The position numbers and the translations under genes were made by a program. From Halomarina rubra (lineage in GTDB: Archaea > Halobacteriota > Halobacteria > Halobacteriales > Haloarculaceae): a DNA stretch of 64,000 nt. A model generated the notes under the pieces. The model was not told where the DNA came from and searched no databases. It saw only the letters and a program-made list of their open reading frames with translations. The first letter of the stretch is position 1. Each line of letters opens with the position of its first letter. Shown in pieces: positions 36,740 through 46,072 of this stretch. The stretch covers positions 754,154 through 818,153 of the forward strand of contig NZ_JALXFV010000003.1 in assembly GCF_023699475.1 (NCBI RefSeq), in the 5' to 3' direction.

Positions 36740-37849
36740 ATGAATCTCTCGGCTGTGGACCTCTTCTGCGGAGCAGGTGGGTTGACCTACGGGCTGGAAC
36801 GGGCAGGGATACCAGTCTCGGCAGGTGTCGACGTCGATCCCGACTGCAAGTACCCGTACAACACCAACACGAACGCCCGGTTCGTCCAGAGCGACGTCGA
36901 ACCGATGGCGAGACGGAACCCGGAGCGTGTGGGTTCGCTGTTCGACTTCCGGCCCGACCTGAAGGTACTCGCTGGGTGCGCCCCGTGTCAGCCGTTCTCG
37001 CCGCTGAATCACGGGACTGAGAGTTCGAGCCACGAGAAGTGGGCACTCTTGGACTCGTTCCGCCGCCTCGTTGACGACCTCGGACCGGACGTCGTCGTCA
37101 TGGAGAACGTGTACGAAGTGCGCAACCACGACGTCTACCAGGCCTTCGAAGAGGAGTTGGAGGACGAGGGGTACTTCGTCAACGACGACAACGACAAGCG
37201 GGTCTACTGTCCCGAGTACGGGATTCCACAGAAACGGAAACGGTGGGTGTTGCTCGCTTCGAAGGAGGGGCCGATCTCGCTCGGTGAGCCACCGTTCCCC
37301 GACGAAGAGGACTATCCGACGGTCAGAGAGACGATCGACCACCTCCCAGAGCTGGAGGCTGGAGAGGTCCACTCGGAACGCCGGATACACCAAGCACGAA
37401 CACTCTCGGACACCAACTTGGAGCGTATCGAACTGATGGAGCCGGGGGCCGACTGGCGAATCTGGGACAAAAAAGGGCGACCGGACCTCCTGCTGGAGTG
37501 CCACAAGAAGGAGAGCGGGAGTTCGTTCAAAGCCCCGTACAGCCGCGTTCGACCAGACGAACCAGCACCGACGATCACGACCCAGTTCTACAACTACGGG
37601 AGTGGTCGGTTCGGCCACTACGATCAAGAGCAGAAACGCGCGCTCTCGCTCCTCGAGGGGGCGATGCTACAGTCGTTCCCGGAGGACTACCAGTTCGTCC
37701 GAGAGGGCGAAGAGATGCACACGAAGAAGATGGGTCGACTCATCGGGAACGCCGTCCCACCGAAACTGGCGGAGATCATCGGCGACCGCATCGTCGAACA
37801 CGCCGCCGAGGTGGGTGGAGTGTCTCCGAAGGCCGTCGCAGACGACTGA
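36740..37849 (+). CDS. DNA (cytosine-5) methyltransferase, DrmMII candidate
   Basis: 369 residues from the ATG at 36740 (an ATG at 36701 would add 13 residues). Motif I is VDLFCGAGGLTYGL, motif IV is GCAPCQPFSPL with the catalytic Cys, motif VI is VVMENVYEV, motif VIII is IPQKRKRWV, and motifs IX-X are PAPTITTQFY and GNAVPPKLAE. It makes 5-methylcytosine in a short target; the recognition region between VIII and IX is about 100 residues. Class 2 DISARM uses such an enzyme to mark self DNA, so it may serve the DISARM operon, the adjacent GHKL cassette, or both. It is paralogous to 38981-40081. Confidence 0.92.
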   Translation: MNLSAVDLFCGAGGLTYGLERAGIPVSAGVDVDPDCKYPYNTNTNARFVQSDVEPMARRNPERVGSLFDFRPDLKVLAGCAPCQPFSPLNHGTESSSHEKWALLDSFRRLVDDLGPDVVVMENVYEVRNHDVYQAFEEELEDEGYFVNDDNDKRVYCPEYGIPQKRKRWVLLASKEGPISLGEPPFPDEEDYPTVRETIDHLPELEAGEVHSERRIHQARTLSDTNLERIELMEPGADWRIWDKKGRPDLLLECHKKESGSSFKAPYSRVRPDEPAPTITTQFYNYGSGRFGHYDQEQKRALSLLEGAMLQSFPEDYQFVREGEEMHTKKMGRLIGNAVPPKLAEIIGDRIVEHAAEVGGVSPKAVADD

Positions 37850-37899
37850 GACTCGCAGCCCCCAACAGACAGTCGAGGGGTGGGGACCCGGTAGGACTG

Positions 37900-38604
37900 C
37901 TATTCGATCTCTTCGACCGCCGCGGCGACGTTCTCGGCAGAGAGTTCGGGCACGAACTCCACTTCGAGTCGTCGTCGTACGTCGACACGCCACTGTTCGC
38001 TGACCTCTTCGGGGTGCCGATGAGCTTTGACCGTCTCCAGAACTGCGCTCTCGGTCGACGCCCCACCGATTCGGTCGATAGCCCCCGTCTCCAGGTCCTT
38101 CTTGAAGACCAGCCAGTAGATACCGTCGGTTGCGATTCCCACCAAGTGTCTGCGGTCTAAGTCCGTTCGGTACTTCGCCGAGAACCCCTCTTCGAGGTAG
38201 CTTTGGAGCTGTTCGCTACCCTCGCCGTCGTCCGGGAGGACGGACTGTGGAAGATTGCCGATTCGCTTCGCCTCGACGATGTACGGATTCTGGGCGTGAG
38301 GAGTCTCGATCGAGAAGTCTGGTTCGGACCGACCGGTAGCAGTGTACTCGCCAGGTCGTTCTCGGTGAATCGAGTACCCGAGAGCCTTGAGTCCCGGCAC
38401 GACCAGGTGCTTCTCTGTGAACGTCTCGGGCCGTTGTTCGACGATTCCACGCGTCAACTGTGTACTCGTGTCGACGACGTCGACCAACCTGCCGAGGCTG
38501 TTCCGGTCGCCGAACTCACTTACGAACCGTTCGATAGCCGACGAGAGCCGCTGTGCCGGGTACTGGTCGGTGTTGGTGATCAAGCCGTTCTGGAACCCAC
38601 CCAT
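37900..38604 (-). CDS. PD-(D/E)XK restriction-type nuclease
   Basis: 234 residues. The nuclease core is EPDFSIET followed by PYIVEAKRIG near 107-125, giving Asp and the E-x-K pair, as in type I restriction N-terminal and similar subunits. A helical N-terminus (RLSSAIERFVSEFG) and a FTEKHLVVPGLKALGY segment resemble type I/IIG helper domains. It lies downstream of the methyltransferase at 38981-40081 and a tiny membrane protein on the same strand, and could be the cutting partner of a two-component restriction-modification unit. It may alternatively serve the GHKL cassette. Confidence 0.65.
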   Translation of the reverse strand: MGGFQNGLITNTDQYPAQRLSSAIERFVSEFGDRNSLGRLVDVVDTSTQLTRGIVEQRPETFTEKHLVVPGLKALGYSIHRERPGEYTATGRSEPDFSIETPHAQNPYIVEAKRIGNLPQSVLPDDGEGSEQLQSYLEEGFSAKYRTDLDRRHLVGIATDGIYWLVFKKDLETGAIDRIGGASTESAVLETVKAHRHPEEVSEQWRVDVRRRLEVEFVPELSAENVAAAVEEIE

Positions 38605-38702
38605 AGTCGTTCGGTAGTAAATTCATTCGTGCGTTAATGTCTGTCCGTTTCGCCTCGTGCCGAGGCAACTGCTGAGTCGGCCCACGAACTCTTCGAACCG
38701 AT

Positions 38703-38882
38703 TCAGAGGTAATCACGCGACTGGCGTCCGAGTGAGAACGAGAGAATCACTGCCGTGAGGAAACAGTCGATTACCACGGGCTCGGTGTCGGTGATTCTGC
38801 CAGTCAACCTCAGCACACCCACGATCACCATGCAGGTGCTCATGGTAAGAAACAGGAGACGTTGGGCGCTGAGAGCGGCCAT
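38703..38882 (-). CDS. Small two-helix membrane protein
   Basis: 59 residues from the ATG at 38882 (a longer start at 38963 adds an arginine-rich stretch without features). Two hydrophobic segments are visible: LLFLTMSTCMVIVGVL at 9-24 and VVIDCFLTAVILSFSL at 36-51. It sits between a methyltransferase and a nuclease gene on the same strand. The function is unknown. It could be a small membrane effector or a chance frame. Confidence 0.4.
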   Translation of the reverse strand: MAALSAQRLLFLTMSTCMVIVGVLRLTGRITDTEPVVIDCFLTAVILSFSLGRQSRDYL

Positions 38883-38980
38883 ACCTCTAGTACGGAGGGG
38901 CGAAACGTAGATGCTCCGACGATAGTGCAGTCCACTCCGAACACGGCTGGGACGGCACGACACTATTTTCAGGGTCGCTC

Positions 38981-40081
38981 TTAGAAGTCGGCCAACATCG
39001 ACTGGTGTTCGGCGCCGTCGATCAGGCAGAGGATCCTCTCCCCGATGGCTTCCCCGAGCTTCGGTGGGACGGCGTTCCCGATGAGAACTCCGGACTTCCG
39101 AATACCAACGTCGTCGATATCCTCGAAGAACCGGTAATCCTCCGGGAACGTTTGGATGAGGGCACCCTCACGGAGCGAAATTGCGCGGTACTGGCTCTCG
39201 TCGTAGTGGCCGAACCGACCGCTACCGAGGTTGTAGAACTGGGTCGTGATCGTCGGAGCTGGCTCGTCGGGTTCCATTCGACCGTACACTGCGTCGTACG
39301 ACTTTCCGGTGTCCTCCCTGTGGCAGTCCAAGACCAACCTATCTGGCCAATCGCGCCACGTTCCGCCCGGCTTCGACTTTCTGATGCGTCGGAGGTTCGT
39401 CTCGGACAACTCACGAGCAGTGTGAAGCTGGTCGTCTGGATGGGTCTGGCCCGCCTGAATTTCGGGAAGGTGATCGATCGTCCGCTCCACCGTCAAGTGC
39501 TTTCGCTTCCGCGGGGACCGATGCGAGGGAATCAAGTCTGGAATCACCTCACGCGCAGCGAGGGTAACCCAGCGGCGTCTCGTCTGAGGGATGTCGAACT
39601 TTGGGCAGTAGACGCTACGGTTCTGCGGGAAGTTGAGTTGGTACCCCCAGTCGACCATGTCCTGTTCGAACGACTGGTAGATTTCCGCGTGGTACACCTC
39701 GTGGACGTTCTCCATCACCACGTAGTCGGGTTCGATGTGGCGAACCAGGTCCTTGAACGCGTCCAGCAGGGGGTAGCTCTCGTGATCGGAACTATCCTCA
39801 CCGTGCGTGAGCGGAGAGAAGGGCTGGCAGGGCGGACAACCAGCTAAGAGCTTGTACTCTGCGTCGTCGTCGAACAGTTCGTCGATGACCTCTGGGGACT
39901 CTCGTGCGACCTCCTTCAGGTCGTACTGGTGAAATTCCGCGTCGTTGTTCGTCTCGTAGGGGTACTCGCACGCCTCCTCGTAGTCGACACCCGCCTCGAC
40001 GGAGATGCCTGCGCTCTCCAGTCCGCAGGTGAGGCCACCTGCCCCACAGAAGAGATCAACGGCAGAGACGCGATTCGTCAC
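38981..40081 (-). CDS. DNA (cytosine-5) methyltransferase, second paralogue
   Basis: 366 residues. Motif I is VDLFCGAGGLTCGL, the catalytic motif is GCPPCQPFSPL, then VVMENVHEV, IPQTRRRWV, PAPTITTQFY and GNAVPPKLGE. It is closely related to 36740-37849, including parts of the variable region (RTIDHLPEIQAGQTH), so the two may recognise related targets. It probably forms an operon with the small membrane protein and the PD-(D/E)XK nuclease downstream. Which methyltransferase belongs to DISARM cannot be decided from order alone. Confidence 0.92.
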   Translation of the reverse strand: MTNRVSAVDLFCGAGGLTCGLESAGISVEAGVDYEEACEYPYETNNDAEFHQYDLKEVARESPEVIDELFDDDAEYKLLAGCPPCQPFSPLTHGEDSSDHESYPLLDAFKDLVRHIEPDYVVMENVHEVYHAEIYQSFEQDMVDWGYQLNFPQNRSVYCPKFDIPQTRRRWVTLAAREVIPDLIPSHRSPRKRKHLTVERTIDHLPEIQAGQTHPDDQLHTARELSETNLRRIRKSKPGGTWRDWPDRLVLDCHREDTGKSYDAVYGRMEPDEPAPTITTQFYNLGSGRFGHYDESQYRAISLREGALIQTFPEDYRFFEDIDDVGIRKSGVLIGNAVPPKLGEAIGERILCLIDGAEHQSMLADF

Positions 40082-40799
40082 GATACCACCCTACAATTGA
40101 ACACGTATAATTGAACCGCAAGCCCGTCCAATGCCGTGACCGTTCCTCTCGGCGTCCCAGTCATAGCGCTGCAGAGCACCCTACCCACTGACTGAGCTCG
40201 GCACAGGTCCGGTTTCGAATCTTCACCGACATCAACTGGAAGCTGCATTGAGCTGTGTCTCTATCCCGTGGTGTCATATTGGTCGTTCCCCCGTGGCTTT
40301 CCCACAGGTCAGCCAAGAAGAACTCAAAGTATCGGTCACCTATCGCTGTAGGTGCTTCAGAATCCCTTCCTGGCCGGACATACCCCTCGGTTCGCTGGCT
40401 CACAATTCAACGCTTCGACATCCGGACGGCGCAGTTAACGCGCAACTCTCCTGTGTCGTGGCTCGGTAACACTTACGCATGAAATAGCGCCAACATGGGA
40501 ATAGAGGTTCACATCTCGATAATGGAGTATATCGAACAAAGCCTGATGCCGTAATATAACTGCAAAATTAGTCCCGGTGGCTTCAGTCCCTCCGTCAGCT
40601 AGACAGTGAAGTCGTGTTCTTTGTGTGGCCACACACTGCGCAAGTCGTGCTCTTTGATACTCGTGATCTCACCGTCTATCTATTCGGAGTATAGTCATTG
40701 AATCGCTACTACCTTTTTGCGCCCACTACTCGCTATTGAAACGGAGACTGATAATATATTGAGGTAAGAATATGCGTCAGTGTCTGTTCAATATCATCA
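40082..40799. other. Long intergenic stretch with no gene recognised
   Basis: About 720 bases between the second methyltransferase and the ADP-ribosylglycohydrolase remnant. Short overlapping frames at 40161-40482 on both strands have no recognisable domain. The sequence is less GC-rich than its flanks and may be decayed mobile DNA. AT-rich ATAATATATT at 40751-40760 could be a promoter element for the gene at 40800. Confidence 0.4.
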
Positions 40800-41713
40800 A
40801 TGAACGAGGACAGAGCCGCTGGAGTATTGTTGGGTCTCGCGTGTGGTGATGCTCTGGGTCGGCCGATCGAGTTTATGTGGCCAGCAGCAATCGAGCGTGA
40901 GCACGGCACCGTCACGGAGATGTTGGGCTACGGGACGCACGGGCAGCCAGCCGGAACGATTACCGACGACACTGAGATGGCGCTGTGCATCGTCGGAGTC
41001 TCGTTGAACAGGATCGGTTTGACCCCAACGACATCGCTCGGCGATTCATCGAATGGTACGACAGCGGCCCGTTCGACATCGGCGGCATGACTGCCCAGTC
41101 GATCCGGTTGCTCAAGCAAGACACCCCTTGGGATGAGGCGGGTCAGCGAGTTTGGGAGCAGAGCTACGAGGGTGGGAACGCAGGCAACGGGAGCGTCATG
41201 CGGTGTGCGCCACACGCGATTGCGTTTGGTGAGGTCCTGGAAACGCTTGAACGGGTCAGTCGACAGTCTTCACAGATCACGCACGCTGACCCGCGGTGTA
41301 CGGCTGGGTGTGCGGTATTGAACACGACGATTGCTGGATTGCTCAATGACGTGAGCGACCCACTGGGGCGGGCACTCTCTGAAGTGGATTCAATTCCGGA
41401 CGAACTCTTCGATGCATTGATGACGATATCTGAGGGTCACAACCCTCGGAACCTCGAGAACACGGGCTACGTGGTGACGACACTCCAGGCAGGGCTCTAT
41501 CACGGACTGACCGCGACATCGGCTGAGAAGGCTATCGTGACTGCGGTGAACATGGGTGGAGACACTGATACTATCGGTGCCGTCGCCGGTGCCGTTGCTG
41601 GGGCTCGGTTCGGTGCAAATGCGCTTCCCGAACACTGGGTTAAAGAACTCGATTGCCGTGAAGAACTCGCCAGCCTGGCACCAACACTTGCGACACGGCA
41701 AATCCAGACGTAG
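40800..41713 (+). pseudogene. ADP-ribosylglycohydrolase (DraG family), frameshifted
   Basis: Two frames join into one DraG-type protein of about 300 residues. The first gives GLACGDALGRPIEF and the metal-binding TDDTEM. The second gives GNAGNGSVMRCAPHA, MGGDTDTIGAVAGAVAGA and a normal C-terminus. The shift lies at about 40992-40996 (GTCGGAGTC). One base missing after GTC explains it, because the conserved order LCIV then RSLVEQDRF is restored. Everything else is intact, so the break is recent or a sequencing error. The family removes ADP-ribose from proteins or nucleic acids. In this island it could have been an antidote or an effector of an ADP-ribosylation system. Confidence 0.8.
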
Positions 41714-41746
41714 CCTGTCTCAAATCGACGAACCTACTGAAAGCGG

Positions 41747-42922
41747 TTACTGGCGGTCAGCCGCCTCTCGACAGTGTTCGACGAACTCTGTGACGATGTG
41801 CTGGAACTGTTCGAGGTTATCGCCACGGGTCACCACCTCAAAGGGGGCCTTTGGTTCTCCCTCAGGGACCCCATCCAATGAACCGAAGGCGGCTTCGTAG
41901 TCGTCGTACGCTTTCGGGTCCCAGGGAACTGGTGAGGCTGCTGGGTTATCATTGTCGAGGGGCATCTTCGCCGTCCACACTTTGAGATGGCCACTGACGT
42001 TCGCTGTGAATACGCTTGGCCGACCGCTGTGATCCCCTTGGTGAGCTGCGACTCGAAGCCCGAAGTTTGCGTTCTTCGCTCCTCCGATGCTGACCTCGTC
42101 ACCGAGTTCCTTCGAGAACTCGTAGAGATGTTCGAACGAATCAGCCACCTCACGAGTGATCGCTCCGTTCGCCACTTTCTGCTCTAAGTCCTCGTACAAC
42201 TCTGCCTCTGTCTGGACGTATTCACTCCCACTTCGAGTCGTCGATGACGACGTGGAAGCCTTCGCTTCCTCGGTTTGGCCGTGCAGTCGAGGGACGAAGA
42301 CTGACTCTTCGTCACTCGTATACTGAACGACCTCGATGGCCAGCACTTCGACGTCCTGCATCGCTTCGTTCAGAAACTCGACGACGCGCTTCAGTTCACT
42401 TGGAACGTCGTCAGCGACAAAGACGAGGCGTATCTTCTTCGAGCGAAGATTCTTCTCGACTGTATCCCAGAAATCGTCTACTGAACCATCACCAACCACC
42501 TCTGAAAGCATCTCTTCTGGGTCTAAGCCACGCTCGTCACACGTCTCGATGAATCGCTCGCTGAGCGTCTCTGCATCCCAGTAGATGCTCGCGTGGGCCA
42601 CATAGTCGAGCATCTGTCCCACGACTCGCCGTCGAATCTCTGTGTTCTCACTCCGTTTCACCTCGACGATGGTAGGGACACCGTTCTGATCGACGAAGAG
42701 GTGGTCTGCTGACCAGCGCTCACTCCCACCTTCCTTATCCGGGACCGACTTCTCGCGGCCGATCAATGCCCACCGGTCGATCCCTTCCTCAGACATTTGC
42801 CCACCTGCGAGCAAGCGCGGGTGGGTCGCAAGTCGCTCTTGAAGCACTCGCTCGTACTCGTACGGCTGCTCGGTCATTTCGACGAGCCGCTCCCCCTGCT
42901 TGAGATAGATCGCGTCATTCAT
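41747..42922 (-). CDS. PD-(D/E)XK nuclease-like protein
   Basis: 391 residues. A nuclease-like core lies near residues 70-95: RWSADHLFVDQ, then PTIVEVKRS, giving Asp and the E-x-K pair, followed by RRRVVGQMLDYVAHA, as in archaeal NucS/DUF91-like and NERD-like proteins. A second alpha/beta unit (IRLVFVADDVPSEL) follows, then a Ser/Thr linker near 228 and a C-terminal domain of unknown type. It is divergent from the AddAB-like operon with about 100 bases between starts. It may be a repair or restriction factor. Activity is not established. Confidence 0.55.
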   Translation of the reverse strand: MNDAIYLKQGERLVEMTEQPYEYERVLQERLATHPRLLAGGQMSEEGIDRWALIGREKSVPDKEGGSERWSADHLFVDQNGVPTIVEVKRSENTEIRRRVVGQMLDYVAHASIYWDAETLSERFIETCDERGLDPEEMLSEVVGDGSVDDFWDTVEKNLRSKKIRLVFVADDVPSELKRVVEFLNEAMQDVEVLAIEVVQYTSDEESVFVPRLHGQTEEAKASTSSSTTRSGSEYVQTEAELYEDLEQKVANGAITREVADSFEHLYEFSKELGDEVSIGGAKNANFGLRVAAHQGDHSGRPSVFTANVSGHLKVWTAKMPLDNDNPAASPVPWDPKAYDDYEAAFGSLDGVPEGEPKAPFEVVTRGDNLEQFQHIVTEFVEHCREAADRQ

Positions 42923-43023
42923 CGACGTGGCTGGTAGACCAGACCCTGACGTAAATAGTCACTAGCCAGTGATAACTCCACCATCCCGTATCTACATATT
43001 ATCTGATCACACATCTTGACAGC

Positions 43024-45156
43024 ATGACCTACGGCCTCGACGGTCGGCCGTCGCTTCGGGGGGATCTTCATCTTGTACCGTTCCTCGGCGATGGGCTTGC
43101 CACTCACGCAATCCCGGCGTATAGGGGGTTGGTGGAAGAGCATGGACGATCGAACGTCCTCGTATTGAAGCGGTTCCCGACAGGGCTTGACGAGATCGCC
43201 GAGGAACTTGGTGACGCTACTGGTGCGATCGAGAAGCCACGAATCCGAGGACTCTCGGCGCATGCTCGTGATACGATTGCAGAACTCCCGTCTCCACCGC
43301 GACTGCTTACATCCAGCGAGCAGGGACTGCTACTGAGCCTGTATCTGGCAGACTACGAGTGGGAGACGCCATATCTTCAGCAAGCCGCTCAACAGGAGTC
43401 ATTCGAATCTGATGTGGGTCGCTTTGTCGCTGAGGCGACCTGGCAGGGCGGTGATATCGAGACCGACGAACCAGCACTGGCTGAACTCGCGGCGTTCAAC
43501 GATGGGTTTCACGAGTGGCTCGGTGAGAATGATCTCCTCGATCCATCAGCAGTCCTCTCGAAGGCCACAGCTGCGCTCACTGATGATGACTGTCGAAAAC
43601 GAATCCAGCAGGCATTCGACGCCGTACTGGTCTTGGAGTTCGAGGAGTTCACTCCCATCGACCGGACGTATCTCGCTCGACTGACTGAGGGTGTCGATCT
43701 CGTCTGCATGGCAGAGCGTGACAGCGCGATCCAGCGAACGTGGAACGAGCCGGGCACTATCGAGGACTATGCGACTGAACTCACGGGTCCAGACGAACAC
43801 GACACCCAGCAGCCGCTCGAACGTGATGGGGACACCTCGCTTCCCACCGCTTGTGCATCGTTTCTCGCAAGCGATCACCGCCCGGACTCGAACGAGGGCG
43901 GCTCGCTAACCGTCATCGACGAGGAGACGTTCACTGCGCAGGTGCGGACCGTCGCCGAAGAAATCGAACGGCTCCACAGAGTTGAGGGCGTCCCGTACAG
44001 TGAGTGTGCAGTCATCCTTCGAGACTCGAACGCGCCCATCGAAGATGCACTGCGGATCCTCAGAACAGCAGGGATTCCGACAGCCTCTGCAACTGTAGGC
44101 GGGCTGGTCCACGACCCCACTGCGCGGGAACTCTACGCGGTGGTCTGCTGGTGTAGTGACGATGTAGAGCGTGAATGGAGTCCGACTCGTGCACGAAGCG
44201 TTCTCGTATCTCGAAGTCCGACGATCAGTGACGAACTCCTCGAGCGAATCCAACATGCTGGTAGGACGGATGGCCTCGAAGCCGCCCTCCAGATGTGGCT
44301 GCTCGAATCTGGGCTCAAACAGCGGATTGCCGAACTGGACTCGTCAGTCGATGCGAAGACCCAGTTCCGCCACGTGAGCGACGTCCTCCAGTTAGCACGG
44401 TTCGTCGACGAGTCACCGCTCGTCGATGCTTCATGGGATGTGTTCGCGGAAGCACTCGAACGGGAGTTTCAACATGCAACCTCCGATAAGATCGCGACTG
44501 AACTCGACGTTCCAGAGGACGGTGTGCTCGTCGACGCCGTTCGAATCGCGAAGAACCTCTCTCGCGAAGCTGTGTTCCTCCTTGACGTCGTCGACGAAGA
44601 GTTCCCTGCAGACCCTGAGTTCAACTCGCTCTTCCCGACGCCACATCTTGAGGAACTCCCTGGCTATCCTGCCTTCACGGCACCAAGCCCCGAGGATGTT
44701 CACGAGACGTTCGAAACTGCCGATTCGGATGGCCGACGCCCGCTCAAGGCGTACTACGCCGAACTAAGCAGGCGAATGCTCGCGGTTGGTGCACGGACTG
44801 CCTCTGATCGTCTCTACTTCGGTACCTACAGCGAGACCGAAGGCGGGACTGGAAGTCGACTCCAGCCCTCGCGATTCCTCACTGCTATCGAAGACGAGTT
44901 TGGCGAACTGGACCGACGAGAGAGCGATGAGATCCACACCCATGGCGAGACGGTTTCGTTTGCCCTGACGCGGATCGAGGCCGCACTCGAAGAGATCCGA
45001 CTCGCGGGTGTGACCGATGAGCCAATCAACATTGATGAGGTCGAGCGTGAGTTCGGCGTGATTCAATCGCTGTTGGCGAACGACCCACCTGATGACTTAC
45101 GACAGGCAATCGAGTCTCGCACTGACTTCGCTGAGGGGGTGGTCCGTCGTGAGTAA
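43024..45156 (+). CDS. AddB-like inactivated SF1 helicase subunit
   Basis: 710 residues. The first residues (LHLVPFLGDGLATHAIPAY) stand where a P-loop should be but lack GKT. A degenerate Walker B, DAVLVLEFEEFTPID near 200, follows. The second half resembles UvrD C-terminal helicase domains: CAVILRDSNAPIEDALRIL near 325, AVFLLDVVDEEFPAD near 525, and a motif VI-like AELSRRMLAVGARTASDRLYF near 580. AddB/RexB proteins have such an inactive helicase used for DNA scanning, followed by a 4Fe-4S nuclease domain. Here that nuclease is missing and is encoded by the next, overlapping gene. Assignment by architecture; overall similarity needs a profile search. Confidence 0.6.
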   Translation: MTYGLDGRPSLRGDLHLVPFLGDGLATHAIPAYRGLVEEHGRSNVLVLKRFPTGLDEIAEELGDATGAIEKPRIRGLSAHARDTIAELPSPPRLLTSSEQGLLLSLYLADYEWETPYLQQAAQQESFESDVGRFVAEATWQGGDIETDEPALAELAAFNDGFHEWLGENDLLDPSAVLSKATAALTDDDCRKRIQQAFDAVLVLEFEEFTPIDRTYLARLTEGVDLVCMAERDSAIQRTWNEPGTIEDYATELTGPDEHDTQQPLERDGDTSLPTACASFLASDHRPDSNEGGSLTVIDEETFTAQVRTVAEEIERLHRVEGVPYSECAVILRDSNAPIEDALRILRTAGIPTASATVGGLVHDPTARELYAVVCWCSDDVEREWSPTRARSVLVSRSPTISDELLERIQHAGRTDGLEAALQMWLLESGLKQRIAELDSSVDAKTQFRHVSDVLQLARFVDESPLVDASWDVFAEALEREFQHATSDKIATELDVPEDGVLVDAVRIAKNLSREAVFLLDVVDEEFPADPEFNSLFPTPHLEELPGYPAFTAPSPEDVHETFETADSDGRRPLKAYYAELSRRMLAVGARTASDRLYFGTYSETEGGTGSRLQPSRFLTAIEDEFGELDRRESDEIHTHGETVSFALTRIEAALEEIRLAGVTDEPINIDEVEREFGVIQSLLANDPPDDLRQAIESRTDFAEGVVRRE

Positions 45157-46072
45157 GACTGGTGACGATGTGTTTGCCGTCTCGCCGTCGCGATTGGGTG
45201 TCTACGCTGACTGCCCTCGACGCTACCAGTACGATAAGGTTTGGGAGGTAGGGTCTCCGGACGAGACGCGACGATATATGGACCGGGGCTTAGCGCTCCA
45301 CGGTGCGATCGAGGATACCTGTGAAACGGTGCGTGAGGAGTCGGCTCTCACTGACGAGGAGATTCGAGAGATTGCGAGTGATGCCATCGACGCCCGGTGG
45401 GACGAGCACTCCGATAGAGACGAATACGCCTCGGAAGCGCACTACCGATACGACCGACAGCAGTGTCTCGCAGCCATCGAGGACTACTTCGATGGCGATG
45501 GACTCGAACACGCTCGGAACTCGATCGCGACCGAAGCGTGGCTCGAGTGCGAACGCGAGGGCGTTGCGCTGCACGGTCGCGTGGACAACGTCGTGAAAAC
45601 CGAAGAGGGCATCCGAATCATCGACTACAAGAGCAACCTCAAAGGGATCATCTCTGGCTATTCGAAGGACGCTGTGGTGACTCACCTGGCTGGTGAAGAT
45701 CACAACCCTCGACGCGTCAAGAGCATGTTTCAGGCGGCGACGTACATTGAGGGCGTCAAAGATCTCCCCGAGTACGAGGCAGGGATGGATGTCGAATTCA
45801 CATACTACGGCTTACTCTATGACACTGAGACCAAGGGCAGTGTCGATGGCATTCAGGTCTCTGTCCGTGGCAAAGGTCGTGATGTTGGGTGGATCTACGA
45901 GGCATACTACGACGAGATCTGGGAGCTCATCGGTGAGTACTACGACGCGATTGAGGCTGGTGACTACGAGCCGGACTCTGTCGCACTCCAGAAAGAACAC
46001 GCCTGTGAAGACTGCACGTTTCGGGCGATGTGTCCGGACTACCTCGCCGGGGGGGTGAGCGTCGATGAGTGA
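45149..46072 (+). CDS. RecB/Cas4-type nuclease with 4Fe-4S cysteines, split AddB nuclease
   Basis: 307 residues from GTG at 45149, overlapping the previous stop by 8 bases. The first Cys is in SPSRLGVYADCPRRYQY. Nuclease motifs are LHGAIEDT, LHGRVDNVV and IRIIDYKSNLKG (Asp and D-x-K). The last three Cys are in CEDCTFRAMCPDY, giving C...C-x2-C-x5-C, the 4Fe-4S pattern shared by AddB nuclease domains and Cas4. With the overlaps on both sides, the best reading is the AddB nuclease domain as a separate polypeptide. No CRISPR array or cas gene is nearby, which argues against Cas4. Confidence 0.75.
   Translation: MSKTGDDVFAVSPSRLGVYADCPRRYQYDKVWEVGSPDETRRYMDRGLALHGAIEDTCETVREESALTDEEIREIASDAIDARWDEHSDRDEYASEAHYRYDRQQCLAAIEDYFDGDGLEHARNSIATEAWLECEREGVALHGRVDNVVKTEEGIRIIDYKSNLKGIISGYSKDAVVTHLAGEDHNPRRVKSMFQAATYIEGVKDLPEYEAGMDVEFTYYGLLYDTETKGSVDGIQVSVRGKGRDVGWIYEAYYDEIWELIGEYYDAIEAGDYEPDSVALQKEHACEDCTFRAMCPDYLAGGVSVDE

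Noticed and set aside
40161-40482. Short frames on both strands in the 40.1-40.8 kb gap
   Set aside because: They overlap each other, have no recognisable domain and look like chance frames in decayed DNA.
45149-46072. Possible Cas4
   Set aside because: The cysteine pattern fits, but there is no CRISPR array or cas gene, and the gene is embedded in a helicase-nuclease operon by overlaps on both sides.
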